Source of the DNA: Ruegeria sp. 6PALISEP08
GTDB lineage: Bacteria; Pseudomonadota; Alphaproteobacteria; Rhodobacterales; Rhodobacteraceae
Assembly: GCF_001238295.1 (NCBI RefSeq)
Contig: NZ_LGXZ01000014.1
Span: 47,542 to 111,541, forward strand
Direction: 5' to 3'
DNA: 64,000 nucleotides
Position 1 is the first letter of the stretch; each line of letters opens with the position of its first letter. This document shows positions 38,327 through 48,631 of this stretch, piece after piece. A model generated the notes under the pieces. That model did not search any database. It had not been told where the DNA came from and saw nothing but the letters and a program-made list of their open reading frames with translations. Both the position numbers and the translations under genes were made by a program.

Positions 38327-38781
38327 GTTATCTCCGTAGGTTCGCCCCAGCGTGCTTTCAGATGCTGAATGATCTGATCGCGGCTTTGTCGATAATGGTG
38401 TAACTTCTGTTCGCGGGTCTCACCCATCCCCGTAGGGTCCATTATTGGCCAATAATCGACATCGAGATGAAAAACACGGGTCAGTTCCAATGCGCGGCGC
38501 TGACTGGCGGGCGAAAGCGCCACGACCAGATCAAACGAGCTAAGATCGTCGCCCCATTCCTGCATCTCGTCAAAGGAACGTGAGCGGTGGCGCGACAGTT
38601 CGACACCCACCTCATGGCACGCCGCGATACTAAACCCGTCAATTTCCAGGTCGTTATGCACCCCTGCAGACTGCACATAGGTGCCGGTGCCGTAAAACTT
38701 CTTCATCAGCCCCTCGGCCATCGGGGACCGAACCGAGTTGTGGTCGCAACAAAACAGGACCGACTGCGGCAGAGGCTTCAC
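38323..38781 (-). CDS. Low-molecular-weight protein tyrosine phosphatase/arsenate reductase-like
   Basis: The 152-residue protein has the P-loop C-x5-R in LFCCDHNSVRSPMAEG (C12, R18) and the general-acid aspartate in YWPIMDPTGMG. The fold is shared by LMW tyrosine phosphatases and thioredoxin-type arsenate reductases. The extra ArsC cysteines are not evident, so a phosphatase is more likely. It starts 3 bp after UPF0262 ends. The order hisD-UPF0262-phosphatase-infA block is typical of Rhodobacterales. Confidence 0.85.
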   Translation of the reverse strand: MKPLPQSVLFCCDHNSVRSPMAEGLMKKFYGTGTYVQSAGVHNDLEIDGFSIAACHEVGVELSRHRSRSFDEMQEWGDDLSSFDLVVALSPASQRRALELTRVFHLDVDYWPIMDPTGMGETREQKLHHYRQSRDQIIQHLKARWGEPTEIT

Positions 38782-38784
38782 GCG

Positions 38785-39264
38785 TCAGCCTCCAAAATGC
38801 AACACGCAGATCAGCGTAAACAGGCGGCGGGCGGTGTCCGTGTCAATGTCAGCCTTCCCTTCCAACCGTTCCTGCAAAACGCGACTGCCTTCGTTGTGGA
38901 TGCCGCGCCGGGCCATGTCGATGGTTTCGATCTGGCTTGGCGGCAGCGACTTCACCGCGTCGAAATAGCTTTCACAGATCTGGAAATAGTCTTTGACCAC
39001 TTGCCGAAACGGACCGAGCGACAGGTGAAACTCAACCGCCTTCTGCTCTTCCTCTGTTGCAACATCAAAGACCAGGCGCTTGTCGCGGATCGACAATTGC
39101 AGGCGATAGGGTCCTTCAGGCACAGCCCGGTCATCGCGTTTGGGCAGTGCAAAGCTGTTGGCTTCCAGCAAATCATAGATGGCGACCTTGCGCTCCTGCT
39201 CGATCTCGGGGGTCGGCGGGGGCAGGTTTCGGTCATCCAGTTCGATATGCGAGATACGGGTCAT
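38785..39264 (-). CDS. UPF0262 family protein
   Basis: The 159-residue protein matches UPF0262 throughout (AIYDLLEANSFALP, KDYFQICESYFDAVKSLPPSQIETIDMARRGIHNEGS). The family is nearly confined to Alphaproteobacteria and uncharacterised. Soluble, with no signal peptide. It lies between hisD and the phosphatase. Confidence 0.92.
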   Translation of the reverse strand: MTRISHIELDDRNLPPPTPEIEQERKVAIYDLLEANSFALPKRDDRAVPEGPYRLQLSIRDKRLVFDVATEEEQKAVEFHLSLGPFRQVVKDYFQICESYFDAVKSLPPSQIETIDMARRGIHNEGSRVLQERLEGKADIDTDTARRLFTLICVLHFGG

Positions 39265-39362
39265 TTTTACAGCAACAATCCTTGTGTCAGCACAGACCTA
39301 TAACAACGAAATTCGCGGGGCAACGCACAGAAACGCCACATCAGCTCAGTCTTTGCGTCAAT

Positions 39363-40664
39363 TCAATCATTCAGGCGGTTCAGACGGGCCGTAACCGACA
39401 GGCCATGCGCCTCAAGGCTTTCCGATTGGGCCAGCTGTTCGGCGGCTGGGCCGATGGCGCGCAGGGCTTCGGGGGTCATCTGGCTAAGCGTGGTGCGTTT
39501 GAGGAAATCCATCACGCTGAGCCCTGAAGAGAACCGCGCAGACCGGGCGGTCGGTAGCACGTGGTTCGGGCCGCCAACATAGTCGCCGATGGCTTCGGGC
39601 GTGTACTGGCCAAGAAAGATGGCACCGGCGTGGATTGTCTTTTCGCTCAACGCCACCGGATCAGCAACGCATAACTCCAGATGTTCGGGCGCGATGCGGT
39701 TGGACAAGGTTGCCGCCTCGTCCAGATCGCGCACGGTGATGACAGCACCAAAGTCACGCCAACTGGCCCCGGCGATTGCGCGGCGTTGCAGGGTCTCCAA
39801 GCGTTTTTCCACAGCTTCAGCCACGCCTTGCCCGAAGGCGGTGTCATCGGTGATCAGGATTGATTGCGCGCTTTCGTCATGTTCGGCCTGGCTGAGCAAA
39901 TCCAGCGCGATCCAGTCAGGGTCGTTATACTTGTCGGCAATCACCAGAATCTCTGAGGGGCCCGCGATCATATCGATGCCGACCTTGCCAAAGACACGCC
40001 GTTTAGCGGCGGCAACAAAGGCATTACCCGGGCCAGTGATCTTGTCCACCGGCGCGATGGTGTCAGTGCCATACGCCAGCGCGGCAACAGCTTGCGCGCC
40101 ACCGATGCGGTAGATCTCATCCACGCCCGACAGTTGCGCCGCCAGCAGAACCAGCGGGTTCACCTGCCCGTCCGGCGTTGGCACCACGATAGCCAGCCGT
40201 TCCACGCCCGCCACTTTGGCCGGGATAGCGTTCATCAGGACCGAAGACGGGTATGAAGCCAAGCCGCCCGGCACATAAAGCCCTGCGGCAGACACAGCCG
40301 ACCAGCGCCAGCCCAGCGTCGCCCCGGCATCATCTGTCCAGCTGTGATCGGTAGGCATCTGCTTTTCGTGATAGGCTTGGATACGAGCCGCGGCCAGTTC
40401 CAGCGCTGCACGATCTGCGGTCGAGACCTGCTCCACCGCATCCGCGATTTCCTGCGCGCTGAAAGCCAGAGATTCCGGGGTCAGTTCCAGCCGGTCGAAT
40501 TTTGTTGTTAGTTCGATGACTGCCGCGTCACCCCGGTTGCGGACATCTTCGATGATCTGTGCCACGACCGCATCCACATCCGGGCTGTCCTCGCGCTTGG
40601 CCGAGAGCAGGGTCTGGAAGGCAGTTTCAAAATCGGGCGACGTGGCGTCGAGGAAAACGGGCAT
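39363..40664 (-). CDS. hisD: Histidinol dehydrogenase
   Basis: The 433-residue protein has normal length and the family blocks YRIGGAQAVAALAYGTDTI, ITGPGNAFVAAAKR, GPSEILVIAD and AGAIFLGQYTPEAIGDYVGGPNHVLPT. It oxidises L-histidinol to histidine via histidinal with two NAD+, the last two steps of histidine synthesis. ATG 40,664 has GGAG about 10 nt upstream; a start nine codons earlier is less likely. The other his genes are not in the window. Confidence 0.97.
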   Translation of the reverse strand: MPVFLDATSPDFETAFQTLLSAKREDSPDVDAVVAQIIEDVRNRGDAAVIELTTKFDRLELTPESLAFSAQEIADAVEQVSTADRAALELAAARIQAYHEKQMPTDHSWTDDAGATLGWRWSAVSAAGLYVPGGLASYPSSVLMNAIPAKVAGVERLAIVVPTPDGQVNPLVLLAAQLSGVDEIYRIGGAQAVAALAYGTDTIAPVDKITGPGNAFVAAAKRRVFGKVGIDMIAGPSEILVIADKYNDPDWIALDLLSQAEHDESAQSILITDDTAFGQGVAEAVEKRLETLQRRAIAGASWRDFGAVITVRDLDEAATLSNRIAPEHLELCVADPVALSEKTIHAGAIFLGQYTPEAIGDYVGGPNHVLPTARSARFSSGLSVMDFLKRTTLSQMTPEALRAIGPAAEQLAQSESLEAHGLSVTARLNRLND

Positions 40665-40725
40665 GATCTGGCACTCCGGGCGTTGCGCCACGGGACATAT
40701 CGCCCGCAGGGCGCGGCCTCAACCC

Positions 40726-41247
40726 TCAGTCCCGGGGGTGCAGCGATTTGCGCATGGGGAATTGCGGGATGCCGTTCCAGTCGCCCGATGTGTTCTGGGG
40801 TTGCCACCCGTGTTTCAGATAGAACTGGCGCGCGGTTCGGGTGGCATCCAGATGTGCCTCGATGCATCCGCACTCGGCCATTTTCTGCTCCAGCCGGTCG
40901 AGCAGTGCGGCACCTACCCCGAAGCCAATATGATCCGGGTCAACGTAGAGCAAGGTGATCTTGCCGGTTTCGAAAATTCCGCCGGCAGCGGCCACCTGCC
41001 CTTCGCGTTCGGCCAGCCAGATCTGGGATCCGGGCTTGAACCACCCTCGGATGGTCTCCGGGTCCTTGTTTGCGGTCCACTGTTTCAAGTGATCGGGGTC
41101 GTTGTTGTGATCGGCCACACAAAGCTGCGTGATCGACCGGATCAGAACCCGGCTGATGTCGAACACATCGAAAACGGTGGCCGGACGCAGCGCGATGCCT
41201 TCTGGCGATTTGGAGAACGCCTGAGAGATACCGCGCTTATTCTGCAT
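40726..41247 (-). CDS. GNAT-family N-acetyltransferase
   Basis: The 173-residue protein shows GNAT strand 4 and the acetyl-CoA loop (ITLLYVDPDHIGFGVGAALLDRLEQ), followed by the late TRTARQFYLKHGW block. It starts one base before the DUF2948 stop and probably shares its transcript with murA and hisD. Substrate unknown. Confidence 0.85.
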   Translation of the reverse strand: MQNKRGISQAFSKSPEGIALRPATVFDVFDISRVLIRSITQLCVADHNNDPDHLKQWTANKDPETIRGWFKPGSQIWLAEREGQVAAAGGIFETGKITLLYVDPDHIGFGVGAALLDRLEQKMAECGCIEAHLDATRTARQFYLKHGWQPQNTSGDWNGIPQFPMRKSLHPRD

Positions 41248-41724
41248 TTATTCCGGATGATGCGGGGCCTGACCCGAGGGGGCCTGATACGGGCGCGTGA
41301 CGTCCTTGAGGGTCACGTCGATAGCTTCGACCTTCAGGCGGATCACACCGTCACCTGCCAAAGTCAGCAAGATATGACCCGCGCCATCCTCGTCTGCTTC
41401 GAAATCGACCGACAGTAGGGACATGACCATGTCCTTCTCGCTGCGATCGATGCCCTGACTGGCCACGGACAGGACCGAATCGAAGACCAGCACGGATTGC
41501 ACCCGTTCAAACGGGCGGTCACGGCGGGTGGCCGCATCTTTGTCTTCCCAGCGGAAGCGGTTCAGCAGAAGGCCAAAACGGCGCTGCGGCGGCTGCCATT
41601 TCATCTCGGTCACAGGGAAAACCGCGTCCTGCGCCAAAGTCGAGATCACCTGCAGGTCATCGCTGTCCTCAGCGCCCAGGTTCAGCGGGGCCTCGCGCCC
41701 GTCTTCAAAACTTGCGTCTGTCAT
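41248..41724 (-). CDS. DUF2948 family protein
   Basis: The 158-residue protein contains [22 protein letters not shown] and [14 protein letters not shown], hallmarks of DUF2948. As far as I know this uncharacterised alphaproteobacterial family is encoded next to murA. It overlaps murA by 4 bp, so expression is coupled to cell-wall precursor synthesis. Confidence 0.9.
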   Translation of the reverse strand: MTDASFEDGREAPLNLGAEDSDDLQVISTLAQDAVFPVTEMKWQPPQRRFGLLLNRFRWEDKDAATRRDRPFERVQSVLVFDSVLSVASQGIDRSEKDMVMSLLSVDFEADEDGAGHILLTLAGDGVIRLKVEAIDVTLKDVTRPYQAPSGQAPHHPE

Positions 41725-42989
41725 TGACCCTTGATCCGTTCGATTCTTGCACCTACGCCTTCCAGCTTGCGCACCACATGCTCATATCCGCGATCCAGAT
41801 GATAGACCCGGCTGACAGTTGTTTCACCCTCCGCCGCAAGCCCCGCCAGAATAAGCGAGACCGAAGCGCGCAGGTCCGTTGCCATCACAGGCGCACCTTT
41901 GAGGCTTTCAACACCCGTGACAGTGGCTGTACCACCATGCACCTCGATATTTGCGCCCATACGCACCAGTTCGGGCGCGTGCATGAATCGGTTTTCGAAA
42001 ATGCGTTCCTCCAACACCGAGGTTCCTTCAGCGGTGCACATCAGCGCCATCATCTGCGCCTGAAGGTCCGTCGGAAAGCCAGGGAAAGGTTCTGTCACCA
42101 CATCCACGGCCCGTACGCGGCCATTCTTTCGGGCAACATTCAGTCCATTTCCGGTTTCCGTGACGCTGACCCCAGCGGCGTCCAATTTCCTGGCAAAAGA
42201 CTCGACCAGCGACATGCGCCCGCCCAGCAGTTCGACCTCGCCGCCGCAAATGGCCGGGGCCAGCATATAGGTGCCCAGCTCGATCCGGTCCGTAACAACC
42301 TGATGCGTCGCCCCATGCAACCGATCAACGCCCTGAATTTCGATGGTCGGGGTCCCCTCGCCCGAAATCTGAGCCCCCATTTTGCGCAGGCACTCTACCA
42401 GATCGACGATCTCAGGCTCGCGCGCGGCGTTTTTCAGAACCGTGGTGCCCTTGGCCAACGTTGCAGCCATGACGATGTTTTCAGTGGCCCCAACGGAGGC
42501 AAAGCGCATCTCATGCACCGCGCCTTTCAGCCCGCCCGGAGCCTTGGCGTGCAGATACCCGTCTTTCAGCTCGATCTCTGCGCCCAGCCCCTCAAGCCCC
42601 TCGACATGCAGATCCATCGGACGCGCGCCAATAGCGCAACCACCAGGCAGTGACACAACCGCCTGCCCAAACCGCGCCAGCAATGGGCCAAGCACCAGAT
42701 TAGAAGCACGCATCTTACGTACGATGTCATAATCGGCAGTCTGACTGGTCAGGTTATGACTCGACATTGCGATCACCTGCCCGTCTTGCAGCGACGACAC
42801 CTCGGCCCCCAGCGATTGCAGCAGGGCGGTCATGGTTTTTATGTCGCTCAACCGTGGCGCATTGGTCAGCGTCAGCGGTTCTTCGCTCAGAAGCGTCGCG
42901 GGCATCAGCGTCAGACACGCGTTCTTAGCCCCCGCAATCGGGATTTGCCCGTTCAGCGGGCCGTTGCCCGTCACAAGAATCGAATCCAT
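41721..42989 (-). CDS. murA: UDP-N-acetylglucosamine 1-carboxyvinyltransferase
   Basis: The 422-residue protein matches MurA over its length: [20 protein letters not shown] at the start, the catalytic cysteine in [15 protein letters not shown], and [12 protein letters not shown] in the second domain. It transfers enolpyruvate from PEP to UDP-GlcNAc, the first committed step of peptidoglycan synthesis. The retained cysteine implies a normal fosfomycin target. It is preceded 6 bp upstream by a small basic protein gene. Confidence 0.97.
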   Translation of the reverse strand: MDSILVTGNGPLNGQIPIAGAKNACLTLMPATLLSEEPLTLTNAPRLSDIKTMTALLQSLGAEVSSLQDGQVIAMSSHNLTSQTADYDIVRKMRASNLVLGPLLARFGQAVVSLPGGCAIGARPMDLHVEGLEGLGAEIELKDGYLHAKAPGGLKGAVHEMRFASVGATENIVMAATLAKGTTVLKNAAREPEIVDLVECLRKMGAQISGEGTPTIEIQGVDRLHGATHQVVTDRIELGTYMLAPAICGGEVELLGGRMSLVESFARKLDAAGVSVTETGNGLNVARKNGRVRAVDVVTEPFPGFPTDLQAQMMALMCTAEGTSVLEERIFENRFMHAPELVRMGANIEVHGGTATVTGVESLKGAPVMATDLRASVSLILAGLAAEGETTVSRVYHLDRGYEHVVRKLEGVGARIERIKGQ

Positions 42990-42995
42990 CTGCTC

Positions 42996-43151
42996 TTATC
43001 CCTCGTCCTTATCGGCTTTGTCCCCGGGTGTCGCCCGCGCCTTGGCCTGCGCCTTGCGCCGCGCCATATTCGCCTTCAGCGCCGCCTTCAAACGCTCTTC
43101 TCTTGCGTCCCCGGATTTGCCTTGTTTTTTGGGTGAATTTTTTTCTGTCAT
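42996..43151 (-). CDS. Small basic protein upstream of murA
   Basis: A 51-residue frame (starts MTEKNSPKKQGKSGDAREER, contains LKAALKANMARRKAQAKARA) ends 6 bp before murA. It is highly charged and predicted helical. I recall similar short, Lys/Ala-rich proteins before murA in other Rhodobacterales, which supports a real gene. The ribosome site (AGAAAG) is weak. Function unknown. A different frame through the same bases gives a longer but less plausible product. Confidence 0.65.
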   Translation of the reverse strand: MTEKNSPKKQGKSGDAREERLKAALKANMARRKAQAKARATPGDKADKDEG

Positions 43152-43234
43152 AATCTTTCTCTACAGGAGGCGAAAAAAACCGTCCAGACACCCTTGCGCC
43201 GCGTTTCGTTTGAGTCTAATCACCCGCCCACAGC

Positions 43235-43309
<75 letters not shown>

Positions 43310-43642
43310 TCCCCCACAAATCAATGTCCGAAACAGTAGTGAACGCTCCGATTTACGGGCATTTCTGCTGTTTCGCAGTCCTCCATCTGAAGTCCTACGC
43401 GACGAATTGAGGCAAAGATTAAGGAATAAGGGCATAAGAAACTCATGTATGACAAGTTCTCGTAATACTTATGCCAATTTCCATATCTATTGATGCATCA
43501 TTCTGCCGATCTGTTGACTAGTCCAGTTTTAATGAGGGGGTATCTCGGCAGGGTTAGGGGGATGCCCGTTCAGGTTCACCGAGGACCACAAAGCGCGGCA
43601 TCCCCTGCCGTATTGGATACCGAAATTATCTTTCACAAAGAC
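43310..43642. other. Intergenic region with a long inverted repeat
   Basis: No gene is seen. GGGGATGCC (43,558-43,566) and GGCATCCCC (43,597-43,605) form a perfect 9-bp inverted repeat. It is extended outward by CGGCA (43,546-43,550) and TGCCG (43,606-43,610). The repeat lies 33 bp beyond the stop of the GlxA-type regulator and could end its transcript, though no T-run follows. Confidence 0.45.
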
Positions 43643-44593
43643 TTAGTCGATCTTGTTGCGCTGCGCATGAGGGGTGACACCAAAGCTGGATCGGTACACG
43701 CGCGAAAAGTGGCCCGGGTTTTCGAAACCGCACGCGATGGCGATCTCGGTGACCGAAGCCTCGGTTTGCAGCAGCAACTTCTGGGCGCGCTCCAGCCGCA
43801 TTTCCATAAAGTACTTCTTGGGAGAAGTGTTCAGGTACTTGCCAAACAGCCGCTCAAGCTGCCGGGTGGAAATGCCAAGCTCTTCTGCGATGAACGACGG
43901 TGAGACCGGAGTTTCGATACTGTCCTGCATGATATTGATCGCTTTGGCGAGGTGCGCGTTGCGCATCCCGTTGCGTGATTGCAGCGAAACCCGCTGCTTC
44001 GCCGTTGCATTTCGTACCGCGTTATAAACCATCTGATCTGCCACATCGATCGACAGTTCTTCGCCATGGTCGCGCTCGATAAGGTGCAGCATCAGGTCTG
44101 CTGTCGCAGTACCACCAGATGCAGTAATGTGCTTTTCGTCTGCCACAAACACGCTGCGGACCAGATTGACCTCGGGAAACGCCTCCATGAAGGCGTCGTG
44201 GTACTCCCAGTGGATCGCAGCCTGCATTCCGTCCAGAAAGCCGGCCTCGGCCAATACCCAGGCACCCGAACATAGGGCCCCGATCGGCGTGCCACGGGCG
44301 CGTTCGCGTCGCAGGGTTGCCAATAGGGGTCGGGTCACGTGCTTACGCATGTGAATACCCGACAGCACAAATAGCTGGTCGCATTTGGTCAGGTTTTCCA
44401 GCCCGGAATGCACCAGCGTGACTGATCCATTGGAACAAACTGCCTGTTCACCGTGCTCGGACACGAAGTTCCAGCTGTAAAGTTCTTCCCCGCTGACGAG
44501 GTTTGCAATCCGCAACGGCTCGACCGCGCAGGAGAACGCGAGGTGCGAGAACTCCTCGACCAGGACAAAAGTGATGCGCCGCGTCTTTGGCAT
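43643..44593 (-). CDS. GlxA-family transcriptional regulator (DJ-1/PfpI plus AraC HTH)
   Basis: The 316-residue protein has an N-terminal DJ-1/PfpI-like domain (about 5-190; GTPIGALCSGAWVLAEAGFLDG). A C-terminal AraC DNA-binding domain with two helix-turn-helices follows (SPSFIAEELGISTRQLERLFGKY and VTEIAIACGFENPGHFSRVYR). Relatives include regulators of carnitine, choline and other quaternary amine catabolism. With MttB and HpbD-like genes nearby, control of that cluster is a reasonable inference. ATG 44,593 has a GGGAAAG site; an earlier start is unsupported. Confidence 0.9.
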   Translation of the reverse strand: MPKTRRITFVLVEEFSHLAFSCAVEPLRIANLVSGEELYSWNFVSEHGEQAVCSNGSVTLVHSGLENLTKCDQLFVLSGIHMRKHVTRPLLATLRRERARGTPIGALCSGAWVLAEAGFLDGMQAAIHWEYHDAFMEAFPEVNLVRSVFVADEKHITASGGTATADLMLHLIERDHGEELSIDVADQMVYNAVRNATAKQRVSLQSRNGMRNAHLAKAINIMQDSIETPVSPSFIAEELGISTRQLERLFGKYLNTSPKKYFMEMRLERAQKLLLQTEASVTEIAIACGFENPGHFSRVYRSSFGVTPHAQRNKID

Positions 44594-44827
44594 GAGCTTT
44601 CCCGTTTTGATCTTGGGGCAGCGCCCGAAGGTGAGTCTATTTTGCGGGGGCCCATGCTGCACGGATTTTTTCTGTATAAAAGTAACATTTTCTTAGGATA
44701 CATAACGGCGACCGCACTTGAATCGAACGCCATGCAGAAGGGACGAGCTCTGGGCATGAAAGACGAAGCCAAATCGCGCGAAGATGCGTTACGAGAGCAT
44801 CTGAAAACATCCATCCTGACGTGACGA

Positions 44828-45041
44828 TTGCAGCTAGGTACGGATCTGGACGGGGCGCATTTTTCCGATGATTTTGGCCTGTCGCGCACCCCGCTGCGCG
44901 AGGTGTTCCGGCATTTGGCAGGGGAAGGCTATCTTGATCTGCGCACAAGCCGCAGCGCCCGCGAATCCGAGATGTCTTATACCACGCTGCCCGACTTCTT
45001 CCTTGCCGCACCAATGGTGTACGGGGCGATCCTGCGTCTGG
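44828..45041 (+). pseudogene. GntR-family regulator fragment
   Basis: Translation gives GLSRTPLREVFRHLAGEGYLDL, the recognition helix and wing of a GntR helix-turn-helix, then the first FCD residues (LPDFFLAAPMVYGAILRL). Both the N-terminal end and nearly all of the ligand-binding domain are missing, and the frame runs directly into deaminase sequence. It is a truncated remnant, not a functional regulator. GntR regulators often precede hydroxyproline catabolic genes. Confidence 0.75.
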
Positions 45042-45418
45042 GCGCGCGTGAGATCGGTGCAGATGTGATCCTGCTGGCCAGCCCGCCCTATTCGGTACCA
45101 ACCGACCGGGAAAACGCGTTGAACGCGCTGGCCTTCGACAAGGCCGCTGATCTTCCGGTGATGCTGTACAATTGTCCGCACCGCACCGGCACAATGATAG
45201 GTGGGGAATTCCTTGACCGCGTGGGCCGCAGCCGAAACTTCTGCGGCATCACGGAAAGCTCGGGCGACATCAACCGGATCCATCTGCTGGCCCGCGATGT
45301 TGCCGCTGATGCGGGTGTTGGAACAGGGTGGCAAGTTCATCCAGACCATCAAACACGGCATCACCATGAACGGGATCGACGCGGGCGCGAGGCGGACGAG
45401 GCAGTCGAATGACGCGAT
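45042..45418 (+). pseudogene. DHDPS-family lyase/deaminase remnant (hydroxyproline-pathway type)
   Basis: The first part (VILLASPPYSVPT, LPVMLYNCPHRTGTM, RNFCGITESSGDINRIHLL) is clearly dihydrodipicolinate synthase-family. The Schiff-base lysine of the GIKESSGD motif is replaced by threonine (ACG for AAG). About 60 residues are then missing and the frame shifts before the C-terminal part (LMRVLEQGGKFIQTIKHGIT). Loss of the catalytic lysine, a deletion and a frameshift all mark it as dead. In hydroxyproline catabolism a DHDPS-family enzyme deaminates pyrroline-4-hydroxy-2-carboxylate, which fits the neighbourhood. Confidence 0.8.
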
Positions 45419-45419
45419 T

Positions 45420-45971
45420 TGAACCGAAAAGCCATCGCCTTTGCGACCGAGGTGGCTGCAGACTGCGCCCTGCCGCAGGAAATGTTCGACCCCTGCGGCA
45501 AATACAATGCCGCCGCGACCAAAGCGGGCGATGCGCATAATCGCGCCTTTGCCGAGCATCTGACCAAACTGGGCGCAGGCTGGGTGGTTCACACGGGCAA
45601 GGCTAAGGTCAGCACCGGACGGATTGTTCTGGCCAACAATGGCCATCTGGAAAGCTCTGGTTTTCTTCAGCGACAGCTTATGCACATCTGCCTTTACACC
45701 TCGATCTCGGCACCGTTGGCCGAGGCGCAGATCAAGACCCTGGGCGGGCAATCGCGCCGGTCGGTGACACCGGCGGATCCGATGGGCACATCGGTGCGGC
45801 GCATTTCCGGCAGCTATGGGCATCGCAGAACTGATGATGCAAGGTGGCTAAGAGATTGCGAAACACTTTCTGGCGCAGCCCGACCTTCAGCGCCTACCGC
45901 CCGAGCCATTCGCCTCGCTTGGCGCGAACAGTTATCTGGTCTGGAAAGAATGGCGATCCGGAAAAGAGTGA
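45420..45971 (+). pseudogene. FAD-dependent (DAO-type) oxidoreductase remnant
   Basis: Fragments CGKYNAAATKAG, GRIVLANNGHLESSGF and VTPADPMGTSVRRISG match the middle of DAO-type oxidoreductases. The N-terminal FAD-binding part is missing. The C-terminus (MGIAELMMQGG, then QRLPPEPFASLGANSYLVWK) continues in another frame after an in-frame TAA at 45,849. Deletion, frameshift and stop make it non-functional. Such enzymes oxidise D-hydroxyproline or N-methyl amino acids. Confidence 0.75.
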
Positions 45972-45981
45972 CAAATAGGCG

Positions 45982-46716
45982 TCAAGGCAAGCTGAGCTTG
46001 ACCATGCGCCCGCCATCCACCGTATAGACCTGACCGGTTATGAAGGCTGCGTCTTCCGAGGCCAGAAATGCAACCAGGGCCGCAACCTCCTCGGGCCGAC
46101 CCGTGCGGGCGACGGGATGAATGTTGGCAATGTCACGGCGGAATGCAACGGGATCGGCCATAGACTCGATGAAATCTTCGTTTAGATCGGTATCTATCCA
46201 ACCAGGCGCAACGGCATTGCAGCGGATGCCCTCACTCCCATGATCCACTGCTACGGCACGGGTCAGGCCGTGCAGTCCCGCCTTTGATGCGCAATAGGCA
46301 GCGTGACCCGTGTTGCTGCCCAAACCTTCGATTGATCCGGTGTTGACGATGCTGCCTTTGGTTTCGCGCAAATAAGGCAGCGCAGCTTTGATCATCAGGA
46401 ACGGAGCCGTAAGGTTGACCATCAGGTTACGGTGCCAATCGTCAAGGCTCATGTCCTCGACCGTGGCTTCCTGCATCATTCCCGCATTGTTGACCAACAC
46501 GTCAAGGCGTCCGGCTTGGGCAATCACATCGTCGATCACTTGCGCAGGGCTGTCAGGATCGGTGAAATCCGCAGCGATGCCGTGGAATTCCGTGTCCTCG
46601 CCTCGTTGGGCGGTGAAGACCTGTGCGCCGTCGTCCTGCAAACGTCGGGCGATGGCCTGGCCAATACCGCTGCGCCCGCCTGTGACCAACGCCACTTTTC
46701 CATCGAACCGCTTCAT
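45982..46716 (-). CDS. Short-chain dehydrogenase/reductase
   Basis: The 244-residue protein has the NAD(P) motif [12 protein letters not shown], the NNAG motif, and the Ser-Tyr-Lys triad ([18 protein letters not shown]). It is a classical SDR of normal length. It overlaps the upstream SDR by 4 bp and is the last gene of the MttB-HpbD-SDR-SDR operon. Probable role: oxidation of a hydroxylated intermediate of betaine breakdown; the substrate is not evident. Its stop faces the pseudogene stretch. Confidence 0.9.
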   Translation of the reverse strand: MKRFDGKVALVTGGRSGIGQAIARRLQDDGAQVFTAQRGEDTEFHGIAADFTDPDSPAQVIDDVIAQAGRLDVLVNNAGMMQEATVEDMSLDDWHRNLMVNLTAPFLMIKAALPYLRETKGSIVNTGSIEGLGSNTGHAAYCASKAGLHGLTRAVAVDHGSEGIRCNAVAPGWIDTDLNEDFIESMADPVAFRRDIANIHPVARTGRPEEVAALVAFLASEDAAFITGQVYTVDGGRMVKLSLP

Positions 46717-47444
46717 GAAACGGGTTTCCCTCCGTTGACCTCAACCAGCGTGCCGCAAACATAGCGTGACGCGTCCGAGACAAGGAACATGATAACGTCC
46801 GCGATATCCTCTGGCTCGGCTATGCGGCCCAGCGGCACGGTCTGGCCCAGCTCGGCCACGGCCGTATCGGGATCAAAGCCGCGCTTTTCAAAACCTGAAC
46901 GCAGCATCGGAGTATTCACTTCGTTCGGGCAGACGGCATTAATGCGGATTCCCTGATGCGCGTGGTCCATGCCCATGCATTGTGTCAAAGAGGCGATGGC
47001 GGCCTTGGTCATGCAGTAGACCGCGTGACCAGGCCCCGGGCGCAGACCCCAGCACGACGCGGTGTTGACGATGGCGCCACCGCCAGTTTCAGCCATGATC
47101 GGAATTGCAGCGCGACAGACGCGGAAAGGGGCTTCGACATTGACACCCAGTGACAGCGACCAATCCGCATCGGATGTATCCGTGACAGACCCGCGCGTAA
47201 TGACACCGGCGTTGTTAATTACGATGTCGAGCCCACCCAGCGCCGCAGCGGCGGCCTGAGGCAGGTTGTCGGCATAGTTTGGATCAAGCAGATCTCCGGG
47301 CAAATGCGCTTCGGCTTCGATACCATCGACTGAACGATCTGCGACGGAGACCCGGGCACCAGCTTCGCGCAAGCGTTGAACGATTGACGCCCCGATACCA
47401 CCGGCTGCGCCAGTGACCAGAGCTGATTTTCCATTCAGGTTCAT
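46713..47444 (-). CDS. Short-chain dehydrogenase/reductase
   Basis: The 243-residue protein shows [15 protein letters not shown], the catalytic serine region [11 protein letters not shown] and YCMTKAAI. The presence of two different SDRs in tandem suggests they act on separate steps or as a pair. ATG 47,444 has GGA 8 nt upstream; a GTG 12 nt earlier is possible. It starts 15 bp after the HpbD-like gene. Confidence 0.9.
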   Translation of the reverse strand: MNLNGKSALVTGAAGGIGASIVQRLREAGARVSVADRSVDGIEAEAHLPGDLLDPNYADNLPQAAAAALGGLDIVINNAGVITRGSVTDTSDADWSLSLGVNVEAPFRVCRAAIPIMAETGGGAIVNTASCWGLRPGPGHAVYCMTKAAIASLTQCMGMDHAHQGIRINAVCPNEVNTPMLRSGFEKRGFDPDTAVAELGQTVPLGRIAEPEDIADVIMFLVSDASRYVCGTLVEVNGGKPVS

Positions 47445-47458
47445 AAAGTCATCCACGA

Positions 47459-48562
47459 CTAAAACGATGCAATCGGGTTGCCGAGTTGGCTTTCGTCAGG
47501 CACCACGCCCAGCCCCGGCCCGGTCGGCAGTTCGATATGTCCGCCTTTGATCTGAATGCCATTTTCGGGATCGTAATTTCCTTCGATATAAGGCGCGGCA
47601 AGCCAGACGCCTTCCAGAAGGTCGGGTCGCACGGTTGCGCCGATATGGGTGCAGGCTGCGGCGATGATGTCTCCACCCCAACTGTCATCACAGGTATGCG
47701 GCAGGTTGCGGGCCTCGCAGATATCGCGGAACGCGCGCATGTGGTGCAAACCGCCGATCCGAGTGACTTTCATCCCGAACCCGTCGACCAAACCCGTTCC
47801 CGCTGCCGAAATCACCGTGTTCAGGCTGGTGCTATTTTCGTCCATGTAGATGCCATGCGTGACCTGATGCCGGATCTTCTGCAGATCCTCGATGGTATTG
47901 CAGGGCTGTTCCATGATGAAAGGGATTTCCGGGCACTCGCGGCTAACCCGCAAAGCGTCGCGCGTGGTCCAGCCCCGGTTGCCGTCCACGGCCAGACGCA
48001 CACCCGACCCTTTGACGACGTCCCAAACCTTGCGGATGGTTTCGATGTCAATCTCGACCGGGCGACCCCCGACCTTGATCTGCAGACGCGGGTAGCCTTC
48101 GGCCATTTTCTCGGCGACCAGTCGGGCAATTTCGTCGGGCGCGCCGACGCCAGTGGCATAGTAGGACGGCACCTTGTCCGTGGTTGCTCCACCCAGAAGA
48201 TCGCAGACCGGAACGTTTAGATGCTTGCCCAACAGATCGTGCACCGCGATATCGATAGCCGCTTTCGCATACGAGTGCCCGTTCAACAGTCCATTCATCC
48301 GGCGGTGCAGGGTCAGGGGCAACGCTTCGGTGCCGACCAAACCGGGGGCCATTTCAATTAAAGCAGCGCGGGCGCCTTTTGCGTGCGCCTCAGCATAAGT
48401 CGGACCAACCGGGCAGGTTTCACCCCAACCTTCCAACCCGTTTTCGGCCACAACTTTCACCAGCGTGGTATCAAGCGACCAAACCTCGGCATTGGCCATA
48501 GTATAGGGTCCGTCTTTGACCGGCAGGTCGTGGCTGTAGATATGGAGTTCTGCGATCTTCAT
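47459..48562 (-). CDS. Enolase-superfamily racemase, HpbD-like (hydroxyproline betaine 2-epimerase candidate)
   Basis: The 367-residue protein is a mandelate racemase/muconate lactonizing enzyme. It has a capping domain, the barrel lysine in LQIKVGG, metal ligands in [16 protein letters not shown] and YMDENS, and a second lysine in [11 protein letters not shown]. The start ([21 protein letters not shown]) and the end closely resemble, from memory, HpbD of Pelagibaca. That enzyme epimerises 4-hydroxyproline betaine and proline betaine at C2. The partner MttB-family gene upstream fits N-demethylation of the epimerised betaine. Confidence 0.85.
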   Translation of the reverse strand: MKIAELHIYSHDLPVKDGPYTMANAEVWSLDTTLVKVVAENGLEGWGETCPVGPTYAEAHAKGARAALIEMAPGLVGTEALPLTLHRRMNGLLNGHSYAKAAIDIAVHDLLGKHLNVPVCDLLGGATTDKVPSYYATGVGAPDEIARLVAEKMAEGYPRLQIKVGGRPVEIDIETIRKVWDVVKGSGVRLAVDGNRGWTTRDALRVSRECPEIPFIMEQPCNTIEDLQKIRHQVTHGIYMDENSTSLNTVISAAGTGLVDGFGMKVTRIGGLHHMRAFRDICEARNLPHTCDDSWGGDIIAAACTHIGATVRPDLLEGVWLAAPYIEGNYDPENGIQIKGGHIELPTGPGLGVVPDESQLGNPIASF

Positions 48563-48631
48563 GTTGTTTACTTGTCCTGAACGAAAAAGGAGCCGCCCGG
48601 AATGCGGGCGGGCCAGTACGGGGAGTGTTTA

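Noticed and set aside
44834..45823. 329-codon minus-strand frame
   Set aside because: Antisense of the GntR/DHDPS/DAO remnants, which have recognisable motifs on the plus strand. It is open because of high GC.
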